Of a stretch of DNA of 64,000 nucleotides, positions 11,215 through 23,916 are shown piece by piece; position 1 is the stretch's first letter, and the number at the start of each line of letters is the position of its first letter. This DNA is from Circinella minor. Taxonomy: Eukaryota > Mucoromycota > Mucoromycetes > Mucorales > Lichtheimiaceae. Both the position numbers and the translations under genes were made by a program. Under the pieces are notes generated by a model, which saw only the letters and a list, made by a program, of their open reading frames with translations, was not told the origin of the DNA and ran no database searches. The stretch is taken from NCBI GenBank assembly GCA_016758965.1, contig JAEPRB010000144.1, positions 1-64,000 of the forward strand. The letters are read 5' to 3'.

Positions 11215-12524
11215 AAAAAAAATATAAAAGTAAAAGAAAAACGAATACGCAAATTATATATAAAAATGCCGTTATAGAAAACTTTAAATAAAGAAGAGAA
11301 AAACCCAGCTCTTCCCAACTTTTGTATTACAAAAGAACTAACGCGTAAAAAAAGGGAACCTTTTCATCATCATCCCCCCCCCCACGAATATATTATTACA
11401 GCTGACTTGCCCTTCCGATTCTATTTTGGTCTCTAATAAATAAATAAATAAATAATAAAAAACCTTTTTCCTTTTTTCTTTTACTTTCCTCTTTTTTCTT
11501 TTTTTTTTTGTGAAACTTTAGCTGCATAAATATGATAAACCAATATTTTTTTTTTATTTCAAGTACTTATCCCCGGGGGGGGGGAAGGACAAGGGAGTTA
11601 AAAAGAAGGTTATATAACTATACTAAACATATTTAATCAGGGAAATATATATGACAAAAAAGACTTTCTCATAAAAAAAAAAAAAGAGGAGAACATAAAA
11701 GGGAGATTGATATCTTTTTAAAAACTGTAAATGTACCCAAGAAACATAAATAAATAAAGCTCAATGGAACATAACAAAATAAAATAGAACTTTGGTAATA
11801 AAACAGGTGATTAATATCATGTGTTATGATGTAAGGTAATAATATCAAATCACTTTTTTATTTGCTAGCTAGATTTTGAATCATATTTTAGGTTATGCAG
11901 AATTTCTGACCTAAATTGAACCTCCCTCCCCCTTTTAAAAAAAATAAAGATACTTGATATGTTGTTTTGTCTCTATATTAGTGATAAGGGTTACTATAGG
12001 TTGAATAGGATGACTTTATTTATCATCCAAGAAATTAACTTTGCTAAAGTAAAATTACACGTCAGACATCGTTCTCTAATATTCGATTAGAAAAACCCGA
12101 CTTTATTATTGGACTCCTTTATTTTATTCCAGTTGGGTTTTTTAAAAAAAAATTGGTGGTAGGGGATTAAGTGCTCTGAAGGATGTGCGCCTATGGACCG
12201 TGCACACTCCGCCTTCAGAAATTTTTTATTATACTGAATAACAATAATGTCGTAAAACAAAATATACGTAACATTTTTGTTTATACTAAACTGAATAATT
12301 ATTATTACAGTTTATCGATCAAGTCAAGTTATTAGAATATATCTCTTTTAAGCAATAAGAAACAAATTTTATACTAATTATATATTGAATATAAAATGAA
12401 AGTTTTTTTTTTTTTGAACGTAATATACAAATATATATAAATGTAATAGAAAATAATAATAATAAGTATTTGGGGGTTGTTAGGGGGGGGGTTAGGGTAT
12501 CCATAGAATAGTTATAATAATAAT
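11215..12524. other. Intergenic region containing a structured hairpin
   Basis: Upstream of the PX gene and downstream of the UPF0658-type gene. It is AT-rich with C and G homopolymers (about 11376, 11574). A GC-richer hairpin at 12175-12219 followed by T residues is listed separately. The 12470-12500 stretch is G-rich (GGGGTTAGGG-like) in the 3' UTR of the membrane-protein gene. No protein gene seen. Confidence 0.5.
12175..12225 (+). ncRNA. Candidate structured RNA or terminator hairpin
   Basis: TCTGAAGG (12175-12182) pairs perfectly with CCTTCAGA (12212-12219). Inside it GGA pairs TCC and TGTGC (12184-12188) pairs GCACA (12202-12206) around a loop. A run of T follows at 12221-12226. This nested stem is GC-richer than its surroundings and ends as a pol III-type terminator would. 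I recognise no known RNA family. Confidence 0.3.
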
Positions 12525-14277
12525 TTACTCAATTGTCCACATATCATTATTAGGATGATTTCTTTTAGAGGATGAATGATTATTTTCATTATTATCTTGT
12601 TCTAATAATGTTTTATCTTGTTTCATATAGTCATGTTCAGAAGAATGACGTTGTTCACCCAATTCCATATCATCAATAGAAGATGATTGATCAATAGGCA
12701 TATCACCATGTCGCTGATTCTTTTGTCTGTTCTTTTGTTCTGATTTATGTGAAAAGACAAAGATACCTTGTTTCAAATTTAAAAAGACTTTAATCGCTAC
12801 ACCCATTGTTACTAATACTAAAGCCATTGTGACCACCACAGTAAATATTAAGAATCGACGTGTAAATTGATATGGATCCGTTTCGGTTCGAGGAATGGTA
12901 ATTCGAACAAGAGTAAATAATAAATAAGCAAAGGCAAAAACACATCCCAAGACAAAAGATCCCATCATCCAAAGACTTTCTTGATAAACTGCTAACATGG
13001 CTACACTTAATCCAATAGCACCTAATACGAATACAAGTATAGTTTCTGCAATTGTTTCATCATAATCTAATTTTTGAGATGGAATTAATTGAGCGGCAAA
13101 AGAGAAAACAAAGTAAAAATCAAGTTTCAATAGTGTTAATAAAACACTAATAAGAATCAATGCATTACGAATTCTATAAGAATAGTTAAAATATATTATG
13201 ATTATTTAGTTTATACCAGTTATTTTTAATTTATAAAATACGTAATAATAGTTTACCTCATATCTGCAGAAAAGTTTCGATAATTATCCCATGCAAATTC
13301 TCTACGTAATCGCCATGCAAAAAAACCAATAACCAAAAAGAAACTTGGAATTAATCCAATAATGGCATATTCAAGTGGTAACATTTTACTACGATAAAAA
13401 TTAATAGCTTGTTCTTGTCCAGCCGCATCATCTGTCCAACGTGGATCAACAGGAGTCCAAAGTTCCAGTTCTCCACTAAATTCAATTGTAATCCATTCAT
13501 ACGTATCATATATTAGTAAATCTATTCACTTTTTTCTTAATAATTAAATTTATTTTTCAACTCACCAACCAACTTGTTCAAGAATCATATGTTGTTCGAG
13601 TTGAATTCCACCGTAACTATAATAGTAGTAAAAGAAAAAGAAGATTTGTTAGTGTTACAGAAAATAAAATATATTAGTATTATTCCTTTATCTAGTAACT
13701 GATCTTTGCTTACACTATAAAAGGAAAAAGAAATATGTTAATAAATAAAAAGTTTGATAGATATATATATATTATATTTTAAACTTACCAACAACAAGAA
13801 AACCAAAAGCAACCAAGGTAATTAATTGAGCTATTATTTTTATTACATTAGACATAAAATCTTTGATATATTGAATAATAATAATAATAATAATAATCTT
13901 TTTACCAGTATTTTTTTGATAAAGAGCATCAACACAAAGTAAAACTTGAAATACTTGAGCAACGATAAACAGTGAATGATAGATTAAATCAGATTCATCA
14001 ACACCTATTTTTTTTAAAAAAAAAAAAAATATTTGTAAAGGAATATGTTATTATTTTTTTTCTAAATGTCAAAAATAAAATAAAATAAAGAAGCTCATTT
14101 ATATATTTTACCTTGACCATTCCTATTCAATGTACAATTACCAATAAGATCCAAATGATTCATAACAACAAAACCTTCCAAGAAACATATTATAATAGCT
14201 TCAATAGTAACAAGTGTTATAATTATTATAGAATCATTGGTTTTAAATAAAGGATTTTTTCGTGACCAGAACGACAT
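12525..14277 (-). CDS. Multi-span membrane protein, UPF0658 Golgi type
   Basis: Predicted polytopic membrane protein of about 390-400 residues. Start ATG is 14277-14275 ([16 protein letters not shown]); stop is at 12525. Hydrophobic segments include [101 protein letters not shown] and [19 protein letters not shown]. The C-terminus is polar and acidic. Layout and sequence feel match fungal UPF0658 Golgi proteins, whose function is unknown. In-frame joining of the exon ending FLVV to the exon starting YGGIQLEQH needs one extra base. That base is supplied by a predicted one-nucleotide exon at 13714 (see findings). The junction near 13515-13562 is unresolved: a GTGAGT donor gives the frame only with a downstream acceptor that loses [12 protein letters not shown]. 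Confidence 0.7.
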
Positions 14278-16133
14278 ATTAAAGTAAACGGATCAAGACC
14301 GAATAAGAAAAAAAAAAAGAAAAAAAAATAAAAAGATAAAGCCATATTATCCTTTTTATATGTAAAAAAAAAGATGTAAACTAATATGGACATGTTAGTT
14401 TCTTGTTGTTACTCATACTTTTTGGCACAGCACAAACATATTTGGGAATGATGGGGCTGAGCCCATTAAATCAATGTAACAAATTAGTTGCATGGAAAGT
14501 TTCAAGTGATAATATTCTTCATCAAAATAATAGAGTGTGGGGCTAATGTCAAATATATTATTATCTTTTTTACTTGCGACTGATTATTAATTATACGTCA
14601 TTATTATTATACTAATACTTCTATTGAATTGAACTGAATTTTTGAATTGAATTATCCTTGAAAAAAAAAATGTGAATCATCTAAAAACTTGATTTATGCT
14701 TTTCCATCGGCCTGTGTAACTTTTTTTTTAAATCGGGGAAAAATATGTTGGCCTTTTTATTTATTATACCGAAAGCATTATGTATTTGTACTACCTTCTT
14801 CTTTACCTTTCAATTGCCTGGGCCTTCAAATTCCAGTGATTCCATCCTTTGAGAGATATATGCAAAAGCCACGTTCAAAGAAGCTTTTTTTTTTTTTTAC
14901 ACAAGATTCCCAAAAAAAAAAATACAAACAGGTTTTAATTCTTTGTTTGCATATTTTTAATTAGGATTTGATTTACATATAATTTTAGTATGAATACTTC
15001 ACCAATAATAATTTATTTTTGGCTGTTAGGTAACATGGAAGGATCATATTTGAATGTCCATAGGTTATCTTTATAATAAATAGTTGAATGGTTTATATAC
15101 TGTACAATTGTGGCACAATGCGCATCGTAATCATTGTCTTACAAGAATACTGTATTTGGTAATGTTGTTCAAAAAAGTAATGAATTCGATCCCCAAACAA
15201 AAAAAAACACTCCTTTGTATATCAACAAAGGGCTTAAAATAAATAAATTGTTGATGAAACTTGATTTTTTTTCATCTAAATACATTTGCTAGGTAACTGG
15301 GTTAATACAAAAAAGAAGTATTTTATACTACTTAAAAGTTATAATCACTGTTGTTCCTTAGTAACAAGTAGTGATTTCGCTGTTTTTTCCCACTACTCGG
15401 CTGTCAAAGAAAATACTTCGGAACCATCATTAGTCAATGGGTTACAAAGGTAAGTCATATGCTATAAAGTGGCACATATATAGATCATTTGATTCATATT
15501 ATTAAATAAAACAATCTAGATTATAAAGTTTCTTTTTTAATATAAGCCAAATGATAATCAAAAGTTTTCATTTCATTTCATTCAACCTTGTATAATAATA
15601 AAAAGACTTTTAAATATGATACGTAAATAATATCATTTCAATTTGATTTGATTTACAAAAAAAAAAAAAAAAACTTGCGCCACTTCCTATAAAAGAAATT
15701 TACTAGTTTGGATTTATTTACCGTTATATTGGAAATTCTTCTTTATGAGCCCCATTTTCTAGTGATTTGTATTAAATCAATTTGCTTGGCAAAGAAAGTT
15801 CTATCATTGTCAGCCACTCCAAAAGTTCTATTCTATTATGAAAATCCGGGTATAACTGAGGTTTATCTTCAACTCTTGTAATTTTCGAATTAATATACTT
15901 TACCTTCTTTATCAAAAACCACCTTTTTTTTTTCTCTTAAAAGATACAAGGTAAAATAAATAATTGGATATGAGATTTAAAAATTCAAAGGAGAATAAAG
16001 TAACTCATATATATATGAATAGTTATAAAAAAAGGTAGAGGATAGGGTATAGTGTATGACTTTTTATCATAAACCAATAGACTATATAAAAATATATAAA
16101 CTAATAAAAGAGGGAATAAATCTTTATTATTTT
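14278..16133. other. Intergenic region, nothing recognised
   Basis: About 1.9 kb of AT-rich sequence between the start of the UPF0658-type gene and the end of the THOC1 gene. Open stretches such as 14689-14964 lack an ATG start, splice context and recognisable composition. No tRNA cloverleaf found. Confidence 0.5.
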
Positions 16134-18991
16134 TTAACTGTTTGCACCAGTAATTAAATTTCGAGTCCTTTTTAATACATCAATTTCTGCTTCCAAATGT
16201 CGTTCATCTTTTTCATCTACACTCACTCCTATCTTGCCAGTGGTTACTTGAGTTCCTTCTTTTTCTTTTTCTTCTCCTTCTTCTTTTTTGGGTGGTTCTT
16301 TAAAACTTCGATACACTTCTTTTTTAATATTATACATTTTTGGAATTAAAGCAGCTTGTGAATTGAATAATAATCGAGTCGTTTGAAATATAGCACCATT
16401 AGCAATATCATAACGTTCTATTACAGATAATCCTTGTTTTTGTTGTTCTATTTTGGATAATGCAGCATCAATAATTTCAACAGATTCAGGTAATTTGCCT
16501 CTTGATCTATTTAAACATATATTCAATTAATCAGTATTTCTTGTTTCTATCTATTAAAAATATTTACTTACTGCATTGCATCAATTAATTTTTGTTGTTC
16601 TTGACCACCATACATTTTGGTAGTTTCTGGATTTCCATATGCAAAACGATATGTTGATAAGAATGACTATTAAACCAGAAAAAAATAACATAAATAATGA
16701 TTCTTAGATTATATATATTTAATATAAAATAAAAAAAGGTATACATACTTTGGAAAGTCGATTACGTTTATCTTGTCTCATTTGATTAATATCTTCGGGA
16801 AGAGTAATAGGTGGTTTTTCAAATGCTGGACATCCTGCAGCTTTCCATATAATCTAATTTTAGTAATAATTAATAATAATCATAATTATAAGCAAGAGAG
16901 AATATATAAATATAAATATATAAATAAACGAACCCAATTTCTTTCATGTCGAAGTACTGTTTCAACAATATCGGTATAAAGTTCACCATGAGGTTTTGTA
17001 AGTTTAAGTAATTCCAACATACTCTTTTCAGTATTTCGAACCCATTCTAACTATATAATAATAATAATAATAATAATAAATATTATAAATCTAAACCTTT
17101 TTTTCTATCATATATAATTTTATATTATTACTTTTGATTACCTCATCTCCTTCTAAAGTAAAATTAGGTAAGACCAATGATTGTTTCGTTGCTCCTCGAG
17201 AATTTAATAACTTTTGTGTTTCTTCTTTTTCTTCTTGTGTAAATCCATTTAAATATTGAAATAGAATTAAGAATTGAACAATCACATTACGTCTAAATCG
17301 GGTATCTTCAATCTATTTAAACCCCCACCCAAAAAAAAAAGAAGATTATTATTAAATAAAAACTCTTCACTTCCTAGAAATAAAATGATATATATATATT
17401 TACCTCCAACTCTAAAAGTTTACGACTACTCAATAATCGTGGGAATTGATATTCTCTATTAATTTCATCCAACATTTGTTTGACAGTATCATTATTGACT
17501 TCATCTCCATCAATATCCATAACATCATTACGTTTTCGTTTAGCACCTGTACCAGATACTGCCTCTTCATTATTTGAAATTTGTTTAAATCGATCTAATA
17601 TAGCATCTCCTCCTTTTCTTAGTTCATTAAATCCATTATTTTGAAATATAATGGGTGGATTAGAAAAATATTTTCGAGTGGACCAAAATAGTTTATAAAA
17701 TGTCTTTTCTTCCTCTAAGAAATAATCAATTTTTTTAGTATATAAATATATTAAGTCCTTTTTTTTTTCCTTATCTTATAAAATTATTTACCTGTCATAT
17801 TTGGATCAGCATCAACATCTTCATCCTTGTCATACGATACAGATTCAGTATTAAATTCTCCTCGTAAGTTTACACCTATTATATTATTATTTTTTGTTTA
17901 AAATAGAATGTTTAATAATAATAATAATAATAATAATATATAATTAATTACCTGACCGTTCACCCAAAGGAAATGAATTTGCAAGAAACATAAGAATACG
18001 ACCACAAAATACAGTATTCTTTTCTTTAGAAAGTCGACGAAGCATTTCATTACACATACGTAACAAGACAAGACCTTTACCACGACCTGGAATCATATTC
18101 TAAAAAAAAAAGGAAGAGACATAGATAGAACGAGAAAAGAAACAGAAAAATTCGCAAATTTGATGTGTTTTGGTTTTTTTTTTTGGTGAGAATCTGACCA
18201 TGTATCAAAAATAAAAATAAAAAACAAAAACAAATTGTGTTATGTTGATAGGGTTGATGAATTGATAGAAAGGATGTTGATGATGTTGTATAATGTATAT
18301 ATGGTTGATATGTTTCCCTTCCAGACTGGATAATGAAGAAAAGTAAGAAAGAGGATAGAGATAAGAGAACTAACCACCGTAAGACGTGATTTTCGTTTTT
18401 CGATATAATCAAAGAGTTGTTCACATCCATAAATTGTATGTACATCTAATAATTCTTCTAATAATGTAAGACAAACTACTGGTTCCAAAAATCCTATTTT
18501 TTTAAAAAAGATTGTTTTTTTTTAGTACTTTTTTTTTATCAAATTCTAGTTCTAACTCTATTCTTTTTTTTTTTACCTAAATCAATGGCAGCTAATACAA
18601 TATCTAGCCCGTTAAATAATCTTTGAAAATGTTGAGGATTGGTTTCTGGTAATCGATTCTATATTTATTTTAATTTGAATATTAAAGATTAATAAGTGAA
18701 AAAAACTTGAAACTTAATTTTGAAAGATAAATTTACCACTAGATCAAGTAATACTCTTCGAAATGCAAGTTCTGTTCCATGTTTACGCCAATCTGGTTTA
18801 TCATCCATAAGATTGATATTAAGAATGTTTTCTGCACTTGCAAGTGGACCAAGAGTGGAACGTACAAGATCTTCAATAATAACATTACTTGTTTCAGAAA
18901 CAGGTTTTATTGTCATAGGACACGCGTCAATACATTGATTAATAGCTTCTCCTATACGTTCATGAAAAAGTTGATATTGTGTAGTTGACAT
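16134..18991 (-). CDS. THO complex subunit 1 (THOC1/Hpr1 family)
   Basis: Core subunit of the nuclear THO/TREX complex, which couples transcription to mRNP assembly and export and limits R-loops. Start ATG is 18991-18989 ([20 protein letters not shown]); stop is at 16134-16136. About 10 exons run through a helical protein of roughly 650 residues. Diagnostic segments: [20 protein letters not shown] (about 18374-18450), then [20 protein letters not shown] and [19 protein letters not shown] (18098-17960), and [12 protein letters not shown] (17950 and 17877 exons), all characteristic of THOC1. The central part contains [16 protein letters not shown] and a basic KRKRND segment (about 17530). The C-terminus is acidic and charged ([14 protein letters not shown]) and ends ITGANS. 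No C-terminal death domain, as found in metazoan THOC1, is visible, consistent with fungal forms. Confidence 0.9.
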
Positions 18992-21315
18992 TATATATAT
19001 ATAAAAAAATAAAAGAGGGTAAAAGTAAAGAAAGAAGTATGTTTTGCATATAATGTGGGTTTGTCTGGTTATGAAAAATTAACAAAAAAATTTCAAGTCA
19101 CTGAGTAACTTTTTTTTTTTTTTTTTACCTGGCTCTTGTTTGATTTAATCTTATGCACATCCTTCATATTATTTCTTTTTTTTGTTGGCGCCGCCATTGT
19201 TATCAAAATAGGATTAATGTAAAAATCAAAAAAGTTAATTAACTAATGGAATTTTTATTCAAATAGTTCCGATGGCAGTCAGATTTTTATAATAAGAGAC
19301 AACGAACATTTTTGTTCTAGATTTTGACTTTGTAACTTACTCTTCTAAATTAGGGATCAACTGAATAGTTGATACTGACAAAAACACACTCTTTTAATTG
19401 AATAAAAAAGAAAAGCTTCCGTGGGTCTAGGCGTTTAGAAAAAAGAAATAAAGAAAAAAGACCAGCGGTAGTACCTAGAATTGATAGTTTGCTGCTGATA
19501 ATATCAGCTTATCCAAAAAAAGATAAGTTTATCTTGGCAACAAAAAGGCGCCAACTATTGTGCCTTCTTTTTAGTAACCCAAGATCGAGTATTTGTATCC
19601 ATCCGACCTCCGTGCATGCATTACATCAACTATACTACGATAGAATATTCTTTTTTTTCCTATTTGTCATTACAACAATACATTAAATCATTTGTATCTT
19701 TTATATAGATAATCCATTCATGTATCGAAGAAAAAGGTGGTGATGATCATAGAAAATGTATAGACCAGTAACTGGTCGTTTTTCCCCTCATCCCCACAAA
19801 CAATTCTATCTCCGTCGTTCTTAAGAAATCGAAATCGTATTCTCACTCTCACAATCATTTAATTAATTTTATACATTTTAAAACAAAAGCTTGCTCAGGC
19901 TTAGCAAAAATAATTTTTACTTGGTATCGCCACGTGGTTTATTTTTCGGTTTTTTTTTTTTTTTTTTGGTGATCATGTATTATTACTTATGTATATTATG
20001 TTTAGAGACAAAAGAAAAAGATACCCCACTTTATATTTTTTAATGAAAAAAAAAAGTGTTCCGGAACGATCATTGATAATGATAATAGTTATAATAATAA
20101 TTTATGATTATAATAGTAATGATGACGATGACGATAATATGATGTTAAAGCTTAAATAATAATTATACTCGTCATTTTTTTTTTCTAAAAGCAATCTGCA
20201 GCTATGTTTGTAACACAAAAGAAAAAAAAATGCCACGTTTTTTGACGATTTGAAAGTGTTACAGTAGATATCCTCATCAGTCTGTTAAAAAAAACAGGAT
20301 ACAAATCAATATATAGTATTATATATTATTAACATATATGTCAATTATGAGTTACATCTATTCTTCCCTTCTCTTAGACAACAACAACAACAACAACAAT
20401 AAGAACAAATCATTTTTATATAAGATTATTATTTAGTATCACAAAAAATTATTGAATATTCGTCAAGTCAATACTTTTGTTATTGTTAGTATTATGCCAA
20501 GCAGTAAAAATACTAATTGATTGATTATATTAGCATTTACCAAATATTATCTTAATGTACCTTTATGTATATTTCATATTTATTACTATATAGTATACAA
20601 TATATTTGCAGTTAACCTGATTATATCCGGCGCGCTACGACAGAGAAAGAAATTTTTGTTTCATAAAAAAAAAAAGTAAAAACCAATAAACGCATTGGGT
20701 ACGTAAAAATCTGTGCGACGTCGATTCACGGAATCGGAGAGGTTCCTCAAGAATAAAATTACGTATACGTACAAAAAAAAAAAAGATAGTATATAGTGGT
20801 ATATAGTGACCTTGATGAATATGAAGTTTATGTTCTTAATAATGGAATTTATTACCAGCTTCTTTTTTATTTTTGTTTTTTATTTTTTAATTACTAATAA
20901 AAGAATAGAAAACTGATATATGAAAAAGAAACAGAAAAATTAAGCGCGCCAAAATTATGATAAGGACGATATGAGTGAGGAGTAAGAACCCTATTTAATC
21001 CCTGTATTTTTTGTGTTGGTGCCATCATTTTAAAAAGCTTACCATTTTAAGTAATTAATGGAAATGACCGGTGTGACACATCAGGCGTTAATAATTATAA
21101 TACAAGTATATGTATACATATAAATTGGATTTGACGTAAAGATTCATGGTCGAGTTTTTTTTTTATTTCTTTGTATAAAAGCAAACGTAACAATCAATTT
21201 TGTTCTTTATTTTTTTTTCTCTTTTCTTTTTCATAAAATTAATCATCTCATTCGTTCTTTTATTATTCTTTATCTTTTTACTTTCTTTTATCAATTTAAA
21301 TAAACATTGTATCTC
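18992..21315. other. Intergenic region upstream of zinc-finger gene 1
   Basis: About 2.3 kb of AT-rich sequence with A/T tracts, GAT/ATA repeats (20070-20145) and a CAA repeat (20385-20400). The last 150 bases resemble the region before the second zinc-finger gene (see that entry), so the duplication includes promoter or 5' UTR. No gene recognised. Confidence 0.5.
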
Positions 21316-21837
21316 ATGGCAACATATCCTATTATTAGAAACCATCATTACCGTCAAGACCAACAGCAACAAGAAACAGCTATAGAACATGAAGAAGCTT
21401 TATTGAACTATTGTGCTACTTGCAACAAGAGTTTTACTCGTAAAAGAGATTTACATCGACATTTACGTTCGGCTCGAGCCCATGTCAACAATGGTAATAT
21501 AGAAAATGGTGGTTATCCATGTCGTATGTGTGCCAAGGTTTTTACTCGACGAGATATACGACAGAAACATGAAGGAAATAGAAGTTGCATGAAACAATAT
21601 TCCCGTTTTCTTCGTGATGCAAGGTCTTGGATACGTTCATCGTTACCATTTTCATTATCAGCATCACCATATGAAACTATACCAGAAGCCGCTGTAGCAG
21701 GACTATCAGCAGCAGAAAATGATTCTTACTATAATAGTGATAATCAAAGTGTCATAACAGAGAGTACTCAGGATGATTGTTCCGTAGACACTCCATCTTC
21801 TTTAAGTACGACAACGTCATTTTCCACCTTTTCCTAG
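21316..21837 (+). CDS. C2H2-type zinc-finger protein, copy 1
   Basis: Small putative DNA-binding protein of 173 residues with no intron. I start at ATG 21316 (MATYPIIRNHHYRQD); the frame is open for three more codons but without an ATG, and the paralogue also begins MAT. Two adjacent fingers are visible. The first is C-x2-C-x12-H-x6-H (CATCNKSFTRKRDLHRHLRS); the second is C-x2-C-x12-H-x5-C (CRMCAKVFTRRDIRQKHEG then NRSC), a C2HC variant. The spacing of the final histidine in the first finger is one longer than usual. The C-terminus is Ser/Thr/Asp-rich and acidic and could activate transcription. A close paralogue lies 2.1 kb downstream in the same orientation. Target genes are unknown. Confidence 0.85.
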   Translation: MATYPIIRNHHYRQDQQQQETAIEHEEALLNYCATCNKSFTRKRDLHRHLRSARAHVNNGNIENGGYPCRMCAKVFTRRDIRQKHEGNRSCMKQYSRFLRDARSWIRSSLPFSLSASPYETIPEAAVAGLSAAENDSYYNSDNQSVITESTQDDCSVDTPSSLSTTTSFSTFS

Positions 21838-23916
21838 CGAAAAAAAAAATTAGTTCAATAAGCGATCATTATACATAAAGAGCTGCAAAGCCATTTAACA
21901 AGTCGTTGTTTGTAGTTAGTAGTAAATAATACCCCAATCTATTTAACCTTGCTTTTATCTACATGTAAAATAAAACAATCTATACCTATGTTCTCCCTTT
22001 TTATTTTTACTTTCAATATATATGATAAAAATAAATATTTATACAATTATCTTTATTTATCAGTTTATCTAAACTGTCAATTTTGTCCAGAGTTGAATTG
22101 CTGTACGTATGCATCTTATTTTTTATGATCCCTTTGAAGATCAAAACAACAGTCTGATGTAATTAATATGTCATATCTCATTATCTATATACCTCCTTAT
22201 ACGTATACAAATACTACTTTTATATTTTCTAAAATCTTTATGCAACTTATACTGTATTGAAAGTTTTATTCTTATAAATCATGATTAGTACTACGGTAAA
22301 ACACCGATTAATTCCGTTAACTTTCATACCTCACTAATTTCATCAAAAGCAGAAAATAAAAAAACATTGAAATGCCAAGTTTTTTCAGAATGTCATTTAT
22401 TTTATGCTCAGCGTGATCAGAGAATTAAAACTCTTACCAGGAACAAAAAGAAATATGCGATACGTACAATCATATAATGAGTGGGAATATTATAGTACTG
22501 TATATATCTGTTTTATTGTATACTTACATAATTCAAGAAAGTGTAGTATGGGTGAAGAATATGATATAAAAAATCATAAGCAGATATCAGTTATAACCCC
22601 TACTTTATCCAACAGAACAGGATAAGTAGCGCTAAAGCTTTTCTGTCATTTTCACAAAGAATTCTAATTCAACTGATCTTAGAAGTTTCGGTCATGTTTT
22701 TTCTCGGACCCACTCTCTTAAGATAACTTAATTAACTTTGTATCTGTTCAAAATATTTGATCGAGCTTGGCAAAAAGACCCCCCTTTTACACTGCCTCGT
22801 AGTTTTTCTTTTTCAAAAAAAAAACAATTATTACCCGAGTTTCGATATAGCATCACTATTATCGATAGACGTCATAAAGCGAGTATTTTTTTTTATTATA
22901 TATTATGCTGCGTATAAACAATAAAAGAAAACAAAAATATCGGAGTACAAACAATTGGAGGGCGTTATTAACTTAAGGTGTAGTACGTAACACAAGAAAA
23001 AGAAAGTGCCATGTTTGATCAACATGAAAATGAGGCACATAATGTTAATAGATCTAATAAAAAAAAAGATGCATGATAGTAAATTTTACTATTTACATTT
23101 ATGGTAATTATGAAAGACATGCATGGATCCTTTTTTTTTTGACAACAAGAAAAGAAAACACATTTATGCAAAATAAACATCCATATATCAATTACATTTT
23201 TTTAAAAATTGTAAAATGACATATTTATTACCTACCTAACAATATTGAGAACAATATTCCCATCTCTATAGCATTACTTTTATATACTGCTTATCTGCAT
23301 AACATACAAATGCGGCGCGCGCGACCAGGTAAAAAAAAAAAAATATTTGGTAATTAATAGCGGAGCTTAATTCCATTTGTCGATCGCATTAGTTGGCTCG
23401 AGCGAACATTTATAGGTATTTCAATAAAATTGAATGATAAAAGCATAAGGTGGTATTCAATATCTCTGTTAAATATTAAGCTTCAGAGATACATTTGATA
23501 TATATATATAACATCTACGCTATCCATTCTTTTTAATTGTTATTAATTAAAGAATAAGAAATTGGTATATCCCAATGAATTAGAGGAAAACAGCGCCCGA
23601 AGACTGATGATGAAGGTGACCATGTGAACGGGACATAAAGTCTCTGTTTGTAATACGAACAAGTATTACTATTTACGGCAATTCCTATGGAAGATGGTGG
23701 CACTTAAAAGTACTAAACAATCATGATACATATGTATACATGTTGCTGAAATTTTCCCTCATTTTTTTTCGATTTTATTTCTTTAAAAACAAACGTAGCA
23801 TTCATTCATCTTGTTCTTTTTTATATTATATATTTTCTTTATAAGATTAACGATTCTATCCACTCATATTATTTATTTATTTTATTTTATTACCAATTAA
23901 AACAAAATATTACTTT
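21838..23916. other. Spacer between duplicated zinc-finger genes
   Basis: AT-rich. It includes the 3' UTR of copy 1 and the promoter of copy 2. The 23767-23820 stretch (ATTTCTTTAAAAACAAACGT then TTGTTCTTTT) matches 21157-21210 before copy 1 (ATTTCTTTGTATAAAAGCAA then ACGTAACAATCA). A GGCGCGCGCG run is at about 23312. The open stretch at 22404-22625 has no homology I recognise and is not called. Confidence 0.5.

Noticed and set aside
12470..12505. Telomere-like GGGGTTAGGG sequence
   Set aside because: Short, irregular and inside the 3' UTR of the UPF0658-type gene; G homopolymers and GGTT mixtures are common in this window.
14689..14964. Hydrophobic plus-strand open frame of 91 codons
   Set aside because: No ATG start, contains homopolymer-encoded runs, and no splice sites or family resemblance.
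15170..15200. Possible tRNA T-arm (GAATTCGATCCCC)
   Set aside because: No acceptor stem, anticodon arm or D-arm can be folded around it.
21307..21315. Three extra N-terminal codons for zinc-finger copy 1
   Set aside because: The upstream codon is TTG; the ATG at 21316 followed by G and the MAT start of the paralogue make 21316 the better start.
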